DNA of 64,000 nucleotides from Limonium bicolor (GCA_023374045.1 CM041776.1:124773733-124837732); one strand, 5' to 3'; counted from the stretch's first letter, positions 12,901 to 25,020 are shown. Numbers and translations are program-made. The notes: a model not told the origin generated them from the sequence alone.

Positions 12901-14990
12901 GGTTTTTAGATTTGTGATGTAGGGTGATTTTTTTAAGCTTTCCTATAATGATTTTTAATTTGTGGTTTAGGGTTTAGACTCATTAACTAATAAAGTCGAA
13001 TGCCGAATGCTGAGGGAGTAGACTGTATTTTGACTTCTTATTTTCTTTTTCTTTTTTACTTTCTATTTTTGACAAATTTTATATTTTTATAGATAAATTG
13101 ACAAATTATTTGAGGTAATATTTTCATATTTATCTAACTTCTTTTAAGTTATTTAGTTTGATTTGAATATTTCTATTTCTGAATTGATGTATACTAACTT
13201 TGTTTGCATATGAAAACGAAACATATTAATAGAATAAGAAAATATTAGTCGTGTATGTGGTCATATAAATAGTTGTATTAGTGACTTATTTTATATTAAG
13301 AATAACAATATATTATTAAATTATTGTAAAGGGAAAAAAAATATAATTCAACCAATTTCTAAATTATCGATAATGTTTCATACGATAAAAAAATCCTTTT
13401 CAAAATTAAAAAAAAAATGACACCGCGAGAATAAAAAATCTGAGATAAATGATGGATATCGTGTCTTAATTCTTCATCATTAGTACTCACTGAATTGAGC
13501 GATCATTTATTGTCCTCCGTCAGCTCAAAAAGTAGATAGAGATTAATTTTTGTAGGGCCCACCAATCTAATGAAGGAGATTATCCCAATTTTCTGATCGA
13601 ACGCTAGTTGGACGAGCGTTTTCAATTCTTCATCTTAATCTCATGGGTCCCGCTTGATTTCATCTGCCTCCAGAAAGTTCTCACATTAGCTTCCCCACAT
13701 TTTAGAAGTTGATGTGACCCTTGATTTATTTGAAATCTCCTCACAGCTGAAATTGGAGAAAGCTGGTTTAACTAGCTTTCTTAGATAATCTACCTATATA
13801 TGTAAGCTAGCTTGAGAACGAGTCCGTCACATAATCCGAGGGTTCCGTGACGGATGTCAATTCTCCGTCCCTGAAGGATATCATCTCAGCTGTCCATATG
13901 GAATAGACATCATCTCATTAATATGGCCACAGTTAGACTCCGAAAGAGTAACAATGAAAAAATTAATAAAGTGAATAGAAACAAAATAATCCCTAGTCTA
14001 ATACGTGGCTTCAGATTTTGCAGAAGACAACTCTATAATAGCATGTCTGAACACATCAGTTTTGCAAGATAATCTTCGAGAAAAAGCAGTCCCTTAATTA
14101 GCAAAAATATTGTACTGTATTTTACACATATCAATTGTAAATAATCTTAATTACATTTTATAATCGGACAGTAAGGAGCTCGTCCGTCAAGGACGGAAAT
14201 GTAGACTCCGTCACCAAATCCTCTTCCGGGTGGGGAGCGAATTAGGTGACGGATAGCTTTTTTCCGTCGCCAACGTAATTCTTTTTTTTTTCTTCTTTTT
14301 TAATGTAGTAGGGAATTGTCAATCACGCATGTATATTTCATCGTACCACCATTAATGTTTTTGTTTGTTATTGGATGTATAGCCTTTTACACTAATTTAC
14401 TTTTATTTTTTATTTTAAAAATGTTAGAGTGTAATTATTTTATCCTTTTAATAATACATAATGTAATAATATAGTTATTAATAAAAAAATTCACTAATTA
14501 TATAAAAAAAATTACTTGATATATTCATATGTATATAAGATTATTAAATATTATTTATTTAATTTGATAATATTTGTGATGAACATATATCTCAATTTTT
14601 AAAAGGTTGAATTAATACAAAAACACCAAGTTAAATATTTATACTTTTTAAAGGAAAAAACTGAATGACATCGTTATTGTATTATAGTTTTAGAATCTTA
14701 TAATATTTGTGGTTGATGCATATATGTAAAAACTGGAGTATAGCAATTCAAAATACACGAATCAACTGAATAAAATTAAGAAAATTGCTAATTTAAAAAA
14801 TACCAAGCTAATATTTATATTATTTTCGAAATTAAAAAGTATAATATTTTAAAAAAATATTGCACGTTAATTTTTTAACCCTCATGTTATAAGTTATCAT
14901 GTAGTGCATATATAAAAATCAAATGTTAATAAATACGTAAAGTCGACTTCAACAATTTAGTTTATGTATAATGTTGGAAATGTTATGTAT
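12900..14990. other. Non-coding spacer with CCGTC palindromes
   Basis: AT-rich DNA with no gene. Two islands stand out: 13818-13876, with TCCGTCAC and GTGACGGA forming a hairpin, and 14165-14280, with CGTCCGTCAAGGACGGA plus GTGACGGAT and TTCCGTCGCC. A third similar island is at 17328-17400. They resemble subterminal repeats of a decayed DNA transposon, but I could not pair termini or find a target duplication. Confidence 0.55.
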
Positions 14991-15720
14991 AATCATGACG
15001 TGGAAACGTTTATATATAATAATGGAATCGTAGAAACGTGGAAACATTTATATAAACACGTGGAAACGTTTATATAAAAACGTGGAAACGTTTATAAAAA
15101 CTCGTGGATACGTTTATGCATAACGGTGGAAACGTTATACTTGATTGTGGTGTGGAAATGTGTCATAGAAACATTATATTTAATTGTGGCATGGAATATA
15201 TAATTGTGTAAACGTATATATGTAATCATGGCGTGTAAATGTTTATATATAAATCGTGGAAACGTATTGTGACATGGAACATTCATATATAATTATTGAA
15301 ATGTTTATATCTAATCATGTCATGGAAACGTTATATATAATCATGGAATCGTAGAAATGGGAAACGTTTAAAGAAAAATGTGGAAACATATATATAACAA
15401 CGTGGAAATGTTTAAATAAAAAAGGTGGAAACGTTTAAATAAAAAGGTGGAAACGTTATCTGAACTTGTGGACTCCTTTATGTATAACGGTAGAAACATT
15501 ATATATAATTGTGTCATGGAAACATCATATATAATCATAAGCATATTTATGTATAATCATGCAGTGGAAACGTTTATATGTAATCGTGGCATGGAAACGT
15601 TATCGATATAATCATGGAATTAAAGAAACGTGGAAACGTTTAAATAAACACGTGGAGACGTTTATCTGAATATATGGACACATTTATGTAAAACGTTGGA
15701 AACATTATTTATAATTGTGG
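14990..15720 (-). repeat. Cluster of short GTGGAAACGTTTATA repeats
   Basis: About twenty copies of a 15-20 base motif close to GTGGAAACGTTTATATAA, spaced roughly 20-70 bases apart. This is the reverse complement of the TTATAAACGTTTCCAC anchor in the arrays at 11.4-12.9 kb and 16.0-17.0 kb, so the three clusters share an origin but the middle one is inverted. Non-coding. Confidence 0.75.
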
Positions 15721-15757
15721 TGTGGAAATCTGTACGACTCAGTTACGACAATATAAA

Positions 15758-15917
15758 GTATAGAATGACTTCAAAATAGACTACCCTACATTACACACCC
15801 TAAAAACCACCCCTATTACCACAAACCCTAAAAATACGTTCGACGTTTTTTAGCTTTCCTAAGGTGGGTTTTAGGGTGTGTGGGATTAGGGTAATCTATT
15901 TAGAAGTCGTTCTATAC
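15758..15917. repeat. Inverted repeat of about 55 bp arms
   Basis: Arms 15758-15811 and 15863-15917 are reverse complements apart from a few mismatches and gaps (for example GTATAGAATGACTTC against GAAGTCGTTCTATAC), with a spacer of about 50 bases. The sequence could fold into a hairpin. A related fragment of one arm is seen at 12890-12945. Confidence 0.75.
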
Positions 15918-16023
15918 TTTAATGTGAGGATGTACATATTTTAATGTGAGAATGTACATGTTTTAATGTGACGATGTACATGTTCAAATGTGAGAATGTA
16001 CATGTTCAATTATGAGAATGTAT
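15918..16023 (+). repeat. About 21 bp tandem repeat
   Basis: Five imperfect copies of TTTTAATGTGAGAATGTACATG lie immediately after the palindrome and lead into the right-hand array of 280 bp units. Confidence 0.75.
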
Positions 16024-16980
16024 ATCGTTTCTTTGGTTGTTCTCATCGCATCATTGTGTATAAGAATATTTTTTTACCATTTATCTGTTTAGAAAGCTTA
16101 ATTGATTGATGAACCTAAAGGTTATTTTGGAAACAATAAACTAAGTTATTGAAGTCAATTTTATGTATTCATTAACCTTGGTTTTATGTATCCATGATAA
16201 TTTATAAACGTTTCCACGGATGATTAGAAACATGTACACAACCTCCTATAATCGTTTCCATAACCAATTTAAAAAAAATGACACTAATTGTTATATATCG
16301 TTTCATTTGACTGTTCTTATCGCACATTGTGTCTAAGAATACATTTTTCTTTACCATTTATCAGTTTTCAAAGCTTGAGTGATTGATAAACCTGAAGATT
16401 ATTTTGGAAACAATAAACTGAGTTATTGGAATCGATTTTACGTATTCATAAACCTTGGTTTTATGTATCCATGATGATTTAAAAACGTTTCCACGGATGA
16501 TTAGAAACATGTACACAATCTCCTATAATCGTTTCCATCACTATTTTAAAAAAGGTGACAAAAACTTTTATATATTGTTTCCTTTGGCCGTTCTTATAGC
16601 ACATTGTGTATAAGAATTTTTTTTTTACCATTTAGCAGTTTTCAAAGCTTGAGTGATTGATAAATCTGAAGGTTATTTTGGAAACAATAAACTTAGTATT
16701 GGAGTCGATTTTACATATTTATTAACCTTGGTTTTTATGTATCCATGATAATGTATAAACGTTTCCACGGATGATTACAAACATGTACATAACCTCTTAT
16801 AATCGTTTCCATCACTAGTTTAAAAAAAGTGACACTAGTTGTTATATATATTTTCATTTGATCATTCTTATTCTTACCATTTATTAGTTTATAGAGTTTG
16901 ACTAATTGATAAACCGAAAGGATATAAACGTTTGGAAACGATAAACTAAACTTTTTTTAAATGTACTAAGTCTAATTTAG
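16024..16980 (+). repeat. About 275 bp tandem repeat, right array
   Basis: Three full copies and a partial fourth of the same unit as at 11.4-12.9 kb, in the same orientation. Anchors TAAACGTTTCCACGGATGATT lie near 16207, 16487 and 16757 (spacing about 280 and 270). The copies here are more alike than those in the left array, suggesting later local duplication. Confidence 0.82.
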
Positions 16981-17606
16981 GAACTTAAGTTTGAATTATT
17001 ATATGTTTAAATTTTTTATATATTTATATAATTATAATAAATGTTATAGAATTAATAAAATATTATTTAATAGTCATATATATATATCTGTTTATATATA
17101 ATGACCATATAAAAATTGTATGTAATTTTTGACTTCGTACTATGAAGATGAAAAAGAATGGTGCAGGAAAAAAAGAGTTTAAAGTTTTGAATGAATCAAT
17201 TTAAATTTAAAGAAAAATATGCTATTATTGGATACAACCATAAATAAGAAAAAAAAAGAGGGACAGAGGATATGGGAATGTAGGCGCTCAATATTTTTAC
17301 TTTGCTGAAAAATAATAAAATAAAAAAAGTCCGTCAGCGACGGACATCTATGTTCGGTCACCGTATCCGCGCCCTGTCTAGGAGACGTTAATTCTTCCAT
17401 TTCACTGGCATCCATATATCTTCATAGCATGGCAGTTGCATTACATTAATCGTATAGGTCATGTTTCAAAATTTTGGCCAGTTGATGTTAGCATATTTAT
17501 ATTTGTTTTTGTTTCAACTGTTTATATGTGAAAAAGAAACATTGTATATGGAAAGGTTTAACTTTATATAGCAGCCTCCACGACCCCAGAAATGAAAATG
17601 AATCGT
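16981..17606. other. Non-coding spacer
   Basis: AT-rich DNA with no gene. The island at 17328-17400 repeats the CCGTC/GACGG palindrome type seen at 13.8 and 14.2 kb. The rest shows nothing recognisable. Confidence 0.5.
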
Positions 17607-17842
17607 TATTTTAGGAGGGTCACTACGCTCAGTCGGGTTTTCACTTCGCTCAGTCGGAAAAAGACTATTTTGCCCCTACTATAATAATTTTCAAATATTA
17701 CTATATTTACCCACAATTTGTGATATATTACAAGGTGACCCCAAATTTCATTATATAAAGGAATTGAATATGATATGAAATCATATTCAGATTCATAAAT
17801 CCTAAAGTTAGAGAGATAAAGTTAGAGAGATAAAGAGAGGAA

Positions 17843-20569
17843 ATGGTTTCTTTCGGAAGTTTGAAGAAAAAACTATTCGGTAAGAAGAGTAAAAAAGATG
17901 GAGGAAATGCTGAAGGTGGTGTTCCTGAAATGGAAGACGAGTATGCAGATGATGTTAGGAGCGAGGAGTACTCACGAGGAGCTCATTCTGAGGTACTTTC
18001 TGTTGTTATTTTAGCAATTTATGTACAAATGTAGGTAGAATATATACAAAACTGAACGAAAAAAGCAAGAAAAGACGTCGGGAATGGCAGACGCTGGTGC
18101 GCCCCCATCATTAGCGGTGCCAGCGCCGCCCCAGGCAACTGCGCGCCCGCGCCCACCCCTTCAAACGCGCGCCTGCGCGCCTCCCTTGCTGCGGACGCCG
18201 GCGCCGGCGTCTTTATGACGGCGCCTGCGCCGGTGCCCATTTTTCAAATCGTTGTATCTTCTTCGTTATTGCTCCGTTTTTCGATCCGTTTGCGCCGTTG
18301 CGTTTGTCTTTTCGTGTACTTTACGATGATATACTTTGTTGATTATTTTCATGCCTTATGTGTGATTTATTCTAAAGTACGTAGTATTAGGGTTTACGAG
18401 TAGCATTCCTTGAACAACGACGTTTTTCTGCTTAGGGTGATAACGATGATGAATTCGAGGATGCGAACGTAGACACAAGTCATGTATTTAATACTAGCCT
18501 AATCTTTGGTGATAAAGAGGAGGCGGTTAGTTATGCGTTTCACACCGAAGAGGCTAATAATATTTATCTAATCAGACAGACTAAGCGAGACGACGGTGAA
18601 GTAATACTAACGTGTGAGAGGTACGGCAAGCATAGGCCACGGGTTAGCACAGGAATCGTCATCGTCGAGTCAAAGGCCACGACGTGCCACGAAGAAATGC
18701 AACTGCCCCTTCCGCCTAAGCATCAGGGGTGGGGGACAGACGGGCTGGTCTATCTTGGTGATGGTCCCGACGCACAGCCACGCATTAGCTAGTAACCCGC
18801 AATCTCACTTCGTCCGGCCTCGCTTTAGTGTCGACGAAAGGGCAAGCATGAAAAGTTTGTACAGGAGTGGTGTTGCGCCTAGGCAGATGTGGGCCCATTT
18901 GCATGACAAGAACCCTGAAAGTACTGCAGACAAGACATCGATTCATAACCTAGTTGCGAAATTCAGAAAAGAAGATCGGCAGACATACAGATGTAGCGTC
19001 CTTCATGCACTCGCTAGATGAACGTAATTATAGTTGGTGGTCTGAGAAAGATGCAAGTAAGTGTCGGCACATCTGTTTAGTGTCAGTTTATTTGTATGTT
19101 AATCACTTTAAATGTTTGTTCTAATTAAATGTCCATTTTGCAGGGAATGCAACTAGGCTGGGTCTTGTCTTGTTACGCACCCTTTTTCGCTGACGCTCGT
19201 TAAGATGCCCTTATGTAGTGCTCATTGATAGCACTTACAAGACGAACATGTACAAGCTGCCTCTAGTGGAGTTCATCGGAGTCACGTCGTGCGGCAAGAA
19301 CTTCTGTATAGCGTTCTATTTTGCGGTCAGAGAGGATGAGTCTACATACACATGGATGCTTAATCAGCTGAAGAAGGTGTTGATCTATCCTCCAAATGTG
19401 TTTGTCACTGACAATGAAAAGGCGCTAGTGAAAGCACTTTCATTGGTATATCCTTCTGTACCACATCTTCTATGTCGTTGGCATATATGCAAGAACGTGG
19501 CTGCCAATGGGCTCAAGATAATGCATGTTGAGCGTGAGAGAGTCGATTTAATAGTGTATCGGTGGAAGCGACTAGTTTACGCCTCAACTATTGCGAAGTA
19601 CGATGAACAGTACGGAAAATTAGTACACTCTTACGGCGCCAACAATCCTTTCGTTGTGTACTTGAACAACACATGGCTATGTCAGCGTGAGAAATTTTGT
19701 GAGGTATGGGTTAAGAGATTCATGCATTTCAGCAACACATCTACCAACAGGTTAGCTTAACTTCAATTGTCAACATGTTCTGTTGTTTGTATTGGTATGT
19801 TTCCCATTTATCTACTACTAATTGACTTCCGATCTATAGGGCGGAGAGCGCCCACTCAGCTCTAAAGTGTTGGCTTCATACATCCACTGGATCTCTAGAC
19901 ACATGCTTCGACAGCATACATAGATTCATCGAAGGGCAACATTTCCACATTAAACAAGACTTCGAGTTCTCCATTGACAGAAGGGTTTCGGAAGACCAGC
20001 AAGTCCCATTTTTGTTTCTGGTCAATCAAGTGAGCCTCAAATGTTTGGAAATACTCCAGGATGAGCTGAGAAGCGGTCGTTGCGATATTGACCACACAAC
20101 ATCGTATGAAGATGTTTGTGCGTTTACTTCGGCCATGGGATTACCGTGCGCGTTTAGTATGTATCAGTACATTCAAGCCGGTCTGAATATACCAGTTGAA
20201 GAAGTGCATATCTTCTGGCGAACACTCAGATATGACGCACAGCAAGAATTTGAAGCACAACGCCAAACATACGATGAGTCGTATAGCACAGAGGAACAAC
20301 TCTCATGTGTAGGTTTATGGTATGATGATGTGCCTCAGTGGTATGATCCTACGACAATCGAACAAGCGTTCAACGTGTGGAAGCCAATATGGGAGCCCGA
20401 GGATGATCACACTGGTTTACAGCCACCAGAGGTGAAGATGCCTAAGGGTAGGCCCACTACCAAAAAAAAGAAGAGGCCAAACACTAGGGACAAGTCCGAG
20501 CACGAGTGGCCCGGCCCTACCACGTTCGCAGTCTCATCGACGCCCGACAACACCCGAAAGTACAAGTGA
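17843..20569 (+). pseudogene. MULE transposase gene
   Basis: Likely exons are 17843-17992, 18436-19056, 19144-19750 and 19840-20569, each bounded by GT/AG. Exon 1 encodes a basic leader (FGSLKKKLFGKKSKKDGG). Exon 2 holds a FAR1/WRKY-GCM1-like DNA-binding region (KKCNCPFRLSI, then H-x-H in PTHSHALA) and the conserved GVAPRQM and FRKEDRQ blocks. Exon 3 is the MULE DDE domain, with Asp in VLIDSTYKTN and VTDNEKALV and the CRWHICKNV block. Exon 4 has a C-terminal region ending in a basic KGRPTTKKKKRPN segment. A frameshift between CERYGKHRP and the KKCNCPF block, and another near 19190, break the frame. In the family this protein binds the element ends and moves the DNA in the nucleus. Confidence 0.85.
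18090..18240. other. GC-rich block in the MULE transposase first intron
   Basis: A sharp island of GCGCC, GCGCGCC and GCGCCTGCGCCGG runs inside an AT-rich element, within the presumed first intron. A matching island lies at 24790-25020 near the other end. Confidence 0.65.
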
Positions 20570-20576
20570 TCGTGGG

Positions 20577-21356
20577 CCGTCAATGCAACACAGTCATTCA
20601 CAGCGTTGGCCATCTGAGCGAATGAGTCAAACTGGAGAAGGACCGACAATGCAACACAATCCACCTCAACAACATGCACCATATCCGACATACTGGAGCC
20701 CCTGAAAATACTCGCCGTATTGGAGTGACCTCGATCCGCAATTAGGTGATTATATTATAGGTTACAGGGAGATAGTGGGTGATGGAAACTGCGGGTTTCG
20801 AGCTATTGCTGATGGCGTGTACAACGATGAAGGCCAATGGAAACAGGTTAGACGTGCATGCTTGGATGAGCTGGAGGATAGAAGAGATTGGTGGTTAAAT
20901 AAATGTGAGCGAGTTTGGTACGATAGACAGTACTTTCGACTGAATTGGTTTGAAGACTATTTCGCACCAACGCCACACTGGATTGAAATTTTAGATCTTG
21001 GTGTCATCTTGTGCACTGTATACCACATTGCGCTTATCAGTTTTTCAAAAGCACACAATGGTAGGGCTAGTGGGTTGGTCGCACTACCGCTACGCGATGA
21101 TCGGGGGTTAGGTCGTCCAACAGCAGAGGTCAGTATTGCATGTGTCGCTGAGCAGTCTCATTTCATTAGACTCCAAACAGTCGAAAATTGTCCAGTCCCA
21201 ATCTTGAATCCGATGTGGCGACGTTGGCATGAGCCTCAGTTACAGCTTATATTGAGCCGTACTTACCGCGCAATGCAGAGTGGTACAGATTGTTTCCCCC
21301 AACTAGTGGATCAGACAATTGATTATAGAAGATTAGAGTTTGTAAAATTTTGTTGA
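20577..21356 (+). pseudogene. OTU-type cysteine protease domain after the MULE transposase
   Basis: The open stretch 20775-21356 translates to an ovarian-tumour (OTU) deubiquitinase-like domain. The catalytic loop GDGNCGFRAIADGVY supplies Asp and Cys, and EQSHFIRLQ about 120 residues later supplies the His. The stretch from 20577 is Gln/His-rich and reads into the domain in the same frame with one stop near 20704. It lies in a different frame from the end of the transposase (stop at 20569), so it may be a frameshifted C-terminal fusion or a separate gene. OTU enzymes cleave ubiquitin chains. Such domains are known beside some plant MULE transposases, but their role in transposition is unclear. 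Confidence 0.82.
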
Positions 21357-21559
21357 ATTCTTGTATGCCATATTGCAAGATGAATGTATGAAAAAGGACA
21401 CTTAAATTTTTGAATATTGTAGTGTCTATGTTGATACATTGGATTATACTTTATCTAATAAAAGCAAATTCATCGTAGATACAATGCGTTCAAATACTAC
21501 TACTGTTAGCGACTGAAGGGCCAACAAAGAATTTAGACCACCAGATTGGCATGATCTTA

Positions 21560-22795
21560 AGAAGCACATTTGACACCTAATTTACAAAAAAAAGTGTACA
21601 AATTTTCACCATCACTAATGATCGAATTTTGGCCCATCTGTGTTTCTAACCACTGGACAAGATGCTGATCCTCACTTGGTCGACCAAGGGTAACTTTTCA
21701 AGTATACCTTCGTTCACAACATCAGGAAGGTTACTGATTCTATCCGTAAGCACGAGACGAACAGATTTCGCGTATACAAATTATCAATCATTTCCACCTA
21801 ATTTACCAAAAAAAAAGTTGTAGAATATTTCATCTCATCGCTAATGATCGAATTTTGGCCCATCTGTTTTTAACCACTGGATAAGATGTTGATCCTTACT
21901 TGGTCGACCAAGGGTAACTTTTCAAGTATACCTTCGTTCACAACATCAGGAAGGTTACTGATTCTATCCGTAAGCACGAGATGAACAATTTCGCGTCATA
22001 TACAAATTATCAATCATTTCCACCTAATTTACCAAAAAAAAGTTGTAGAATATTTCATCCATCGCTAATGATCGAATTTTGGCCCATCTGTTTTCTAACC
22101 ACTGGACAAGATGCTGATCCTTACTTGGTCGACCAAGGGTAACTTTTCAAGTATACCTTCGTTCACAACATCAGGAAGGTTACTGATTCTATCCGTAAGC
22201 ACGAGACGAACAGATTTCGCGTCATATACAAATTATCAATCATTTCCACCTAATTTACCAAAAAAAAGTTGTAGAATATTTCATCCATCGCTAATGATCG
22301 AATTTTGGCCCATCTGTGTTTCTAACCACTGGACAAGATGCTGATCCTTACTTGGTCGACCAAGGGTAACTTTTCAAGTATACCTTCGTTCACAACATCA
22401 GGAAGGTTACTGATTCTATCCGTAAGCACGAGACGAACAGATTTCGCGTCGTATACAATTTATTTCAATCATTTCCACCTAATTTACCAAAAAAAAAGTT
22501 GTACAATATTTTCATCCATCGCTAATGATCGAATTTTGGCCCATCTGTTTTTCTAACCACTGGACAAGATGCTGATCCTTACTTGGTCGACCAAGGGTAA
22601 CTTTTCAAGTATACCTTCATTCACAACATCAGGAAGGTTACTGATTCTATCCGTAAGCACGAGACGAACAGATTTCGCGTCGTATACAATTTTTTTCAAT
22701 CATTTCCACCTAATTTACCAAAAAAAAAGTTGTACAATATTTTTCAATCATTTCCACCTAATTTACCAAAAAAAAAGTTGTACAATATTTAAATG
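21560..22795 (+). repeat. 225-231 bp satellite inside the MULE
   Basis: Five near-identical head-to-tail units. The anchor GATGCTGATCC (one copy GATGTTGATCC) is at 21661, 21885, 22110, 22337 and 22568, giving spacings of 224, 225, 227 and 231. Each unit has a perfect 14-bp palindrome CTTGGTCGACCAAG, an A-run beside TTTACC, and GACGAACAGATTTCGCG. The right end carries an extra duplication of a 45-50 base piece (22695-22790). Unit lengths are not all multiples of three, so the apparent short frames are not genes. Confidence 0.93.
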
Positions 22796-22856
22796 AGAAA
22801 CAATGTTTGACGATACGTTAAACGTCAACTTTTTATTACTACAATCACTAAGCAAC

Positions 22857-24229
22857 TCGTACCTCAGTAGAGGACATCGTGTCCAGCCGTCCCCTCACGA
22901 AACATAGCCTCTCATCATCCATCAAATTCCTCGTGTAACGAGGCCACCTCGCCGCCGTCGGGGAGCAACCATCCCAGTCTGAAAGGGGCTCCGGTCTGAA
23001 CATGGGGAAGTACTCGTAGATCCAGCACTGCGGTGATCATGCGAAAACATTAGCCAAGATAGTCAACAATAAGTTTACAATACTTAAGTCGTGAGCTCGC
23101 AATCAAGTTCTCACCTGAAACAACTCAGGCAAACCCAGCCAGCTGACGTGTATCCGCCCGGGAAGCGATGTCGAGCTGTCGGTACAGGTATGCCAGTGTC
23201 CCCGTTCCCCAACGCATACAAGTGGACCCTACTATGGTCACGCATGGGCCAGTAGGACGAGGGCATAACACGATCCCCGCCCTTGTCGTGATCATGAGTG
23301 GGACACCACCCACCAGAGGAACACCGTCGTCTCCTGAAGTGGGGTACAGTATGGACCGCCACAAGTATCATGAAGAGCTCGGTAACGTACCTGGATCTTC
23401 TCCAGGAACCTACAGTTTATCAGCTCCTGCTGGTCCGCCGCGCCAAACAGCCGTAGGAAGTGAGGGATGAGAACATGTAACGGTGGGGCCGCTATAACCG
23501 ACCCCGGGGCCATCCTCGGGCTGGTACGAAATTGCCATGCCAGTGATGGGCATACCCAAATGTGGTTGACGTCGTGGAGATTAATAGTCATCTCTCCGAA
23601 TGGCATGTGAAAGGAGTTCGTGTCAGGCTGCCATCTCTTCACGAACGCTGAGATGAGCGCGAGGTCAAAACAACCATGCACTATGTCGACAAGATGCGCA
23701 AGTCCGCTATCCTCGACCGCTGCTAGAGACTCTGGGTGCCTCAATGTACTCGGAGTCCACGCCTCCAAATACTTCGTCCTAGGCTTGAAGCTAAGACATC
23801 CCTTCTCCTGTTGAATATTTATATTGAGTTCACACTATGTTAACCATTTCCTAAACAATCTAAATTTTATGGAATCTATTACATGGAATCAACATAACTA
23901 ACATACCACTCCTCGCCACACGTCTAGCGCGACGTGACCACCGAAACTCGGGATCAAAACTCGTATCCTAAGGGCCTCCGGGCACTGGAGTCTGCCCAAG
24001 CACCCAAGCATCAGCAGCCGGCATCTGCGCCACCCCCTCTGTTCGGACCATGTACTGGGGACCGGCGACGACGGCGCACCCGTGTGCCCTCATGCTCAGC
24101 ACCCGGCTCATCTATATCCTCATCATCAGCGTCAGCCTCGCCATGACGTGTGTCTCCGGCCCCCCTCTGTGGAGGAGTAGGCCAAGCAGGACTATCAGAC
24201 CTCACGACCAGCGTCCCATCACCGATCAA
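22857..24229 (-). pseudogene. Plant-mobile-domain (PMD/MAIN-like) gene in the MULE
   Basis: Read on the minus strand this encodes a plant mobile domain protein. An acidic then Arg-rich leader (about 24229-24011) is followed by FGGHVALDVW, the core EAWTPSTLRHPESL ... FVKRWQPDTNSFHMPFGEMTINLHDVNHIW (about 23765-23560), GTLAYLYRQLDIASRADTRQ (about 23215-23150) and, after an intron, WIYEYFPMFRPEPLSDWDG (about 23017-22960). Shifts between the core and the LAYLYRQL segment, and before the ELFQ exon end at about 23115, mean the frame is no longer intact. PMD proteins such as MAIN and MAIL1 act in genome stability and transposon silencing in Arabidopsis, and PMDs are often carried by transposons. Orientation is opposite to the transposase, with the satellite between them. 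Confidence 0.8.
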
Positions 24230-24789
24230 TGAGTCCTAATCCACACCATGCAGCTGGTCCACCTCTTGCTCCTCCCCTGCTCCTCCTCCTCCGCATACTC
24301 CTCCTCCTCCCCCTCCCCCCTGATCCAGCTCATACTCCGCCCGCAACCTCTCCTCACGGCCGGCTCGTAGAAACTCAAGCTCCTACGCTTCCTCTCGACG
24401 AAGATGTACGTACTGTGGTACGCCTCCTCTCTGCAGCAGCAGCATCAGGCCCGGTCACACAGAGGGTGATGAGCTCTCGCCTCGGTCAGAAATCGTCTTA
24501 TCCTTACCCAGACCGAACCTACCAAGCAAACCCTGCCTTTTCCTCCCGCCATCTTTTTTACCGTAGAATTAGTCATACTATTTTTACAGTTAGTCAAGAC
24601 CGGTCGAGGTTAGTCAATACCGGTCATACATGCATCTCAGTAGTTCAACGTCAAAAACAAATTCATACAAATCCTGGAACTGATTAAAACACGCATAATA
24701 GAGGTATACAATGTAAAAAACGATCAATTATATAACAAAACAGCAAAAAACGACCAATTATATAACAAACAGCAAAAAACGAGCCTCGA

Positions 24790-25020
24790 GCGTTCCCGAC
24801 AGCGCGCGCCCGCGCGCAGCTTTCTTCCCGGCGCCAGCGCCGTCAGTCCTTCTCGCGCGCCAGCGCCGTCTCCGTTCCCCGTGCGCCCGCGCGCATGCAG
24901 GCCTCCGCGCGCCTGCGCCGCCGCTTCCACCCGCGCGCCAGCGCCGCCGCCCCCTCTTCCACCCCGCGCCCAGCGTGCCTGCTGGCCCCCGCGCCTGCGC
25001 CCCCGGGTCTCCTCTCTCCG
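24790..25020. other. GC-rich block near the MULE right end
   Basis: Dense GCGCGC, GCGCCAGCGCC and CCGCGCG runs, about 340-570 bases inside the right terminus. On the minus strand it lies upstream of the PMD gene, where a promoter or 5' UTR would be. Long apparent frames here simply reflect lack of A/T-rich stops. Confidence 0.65.

Noticed and set aside
11400..16980. CRISPR-like spaced repeats
   Set aside because: Units are long, diverged and head-to-tail with no uniform spacers, and the sequence is plant nuclear DNA.
22111..22796. Three similar open frames starting MLILTWSTKGNFSS
   Set aside because: They are reading-frame shadows of the 225-231 bp satellite; unit lengths are not all multiples of three and the C-termini differ.
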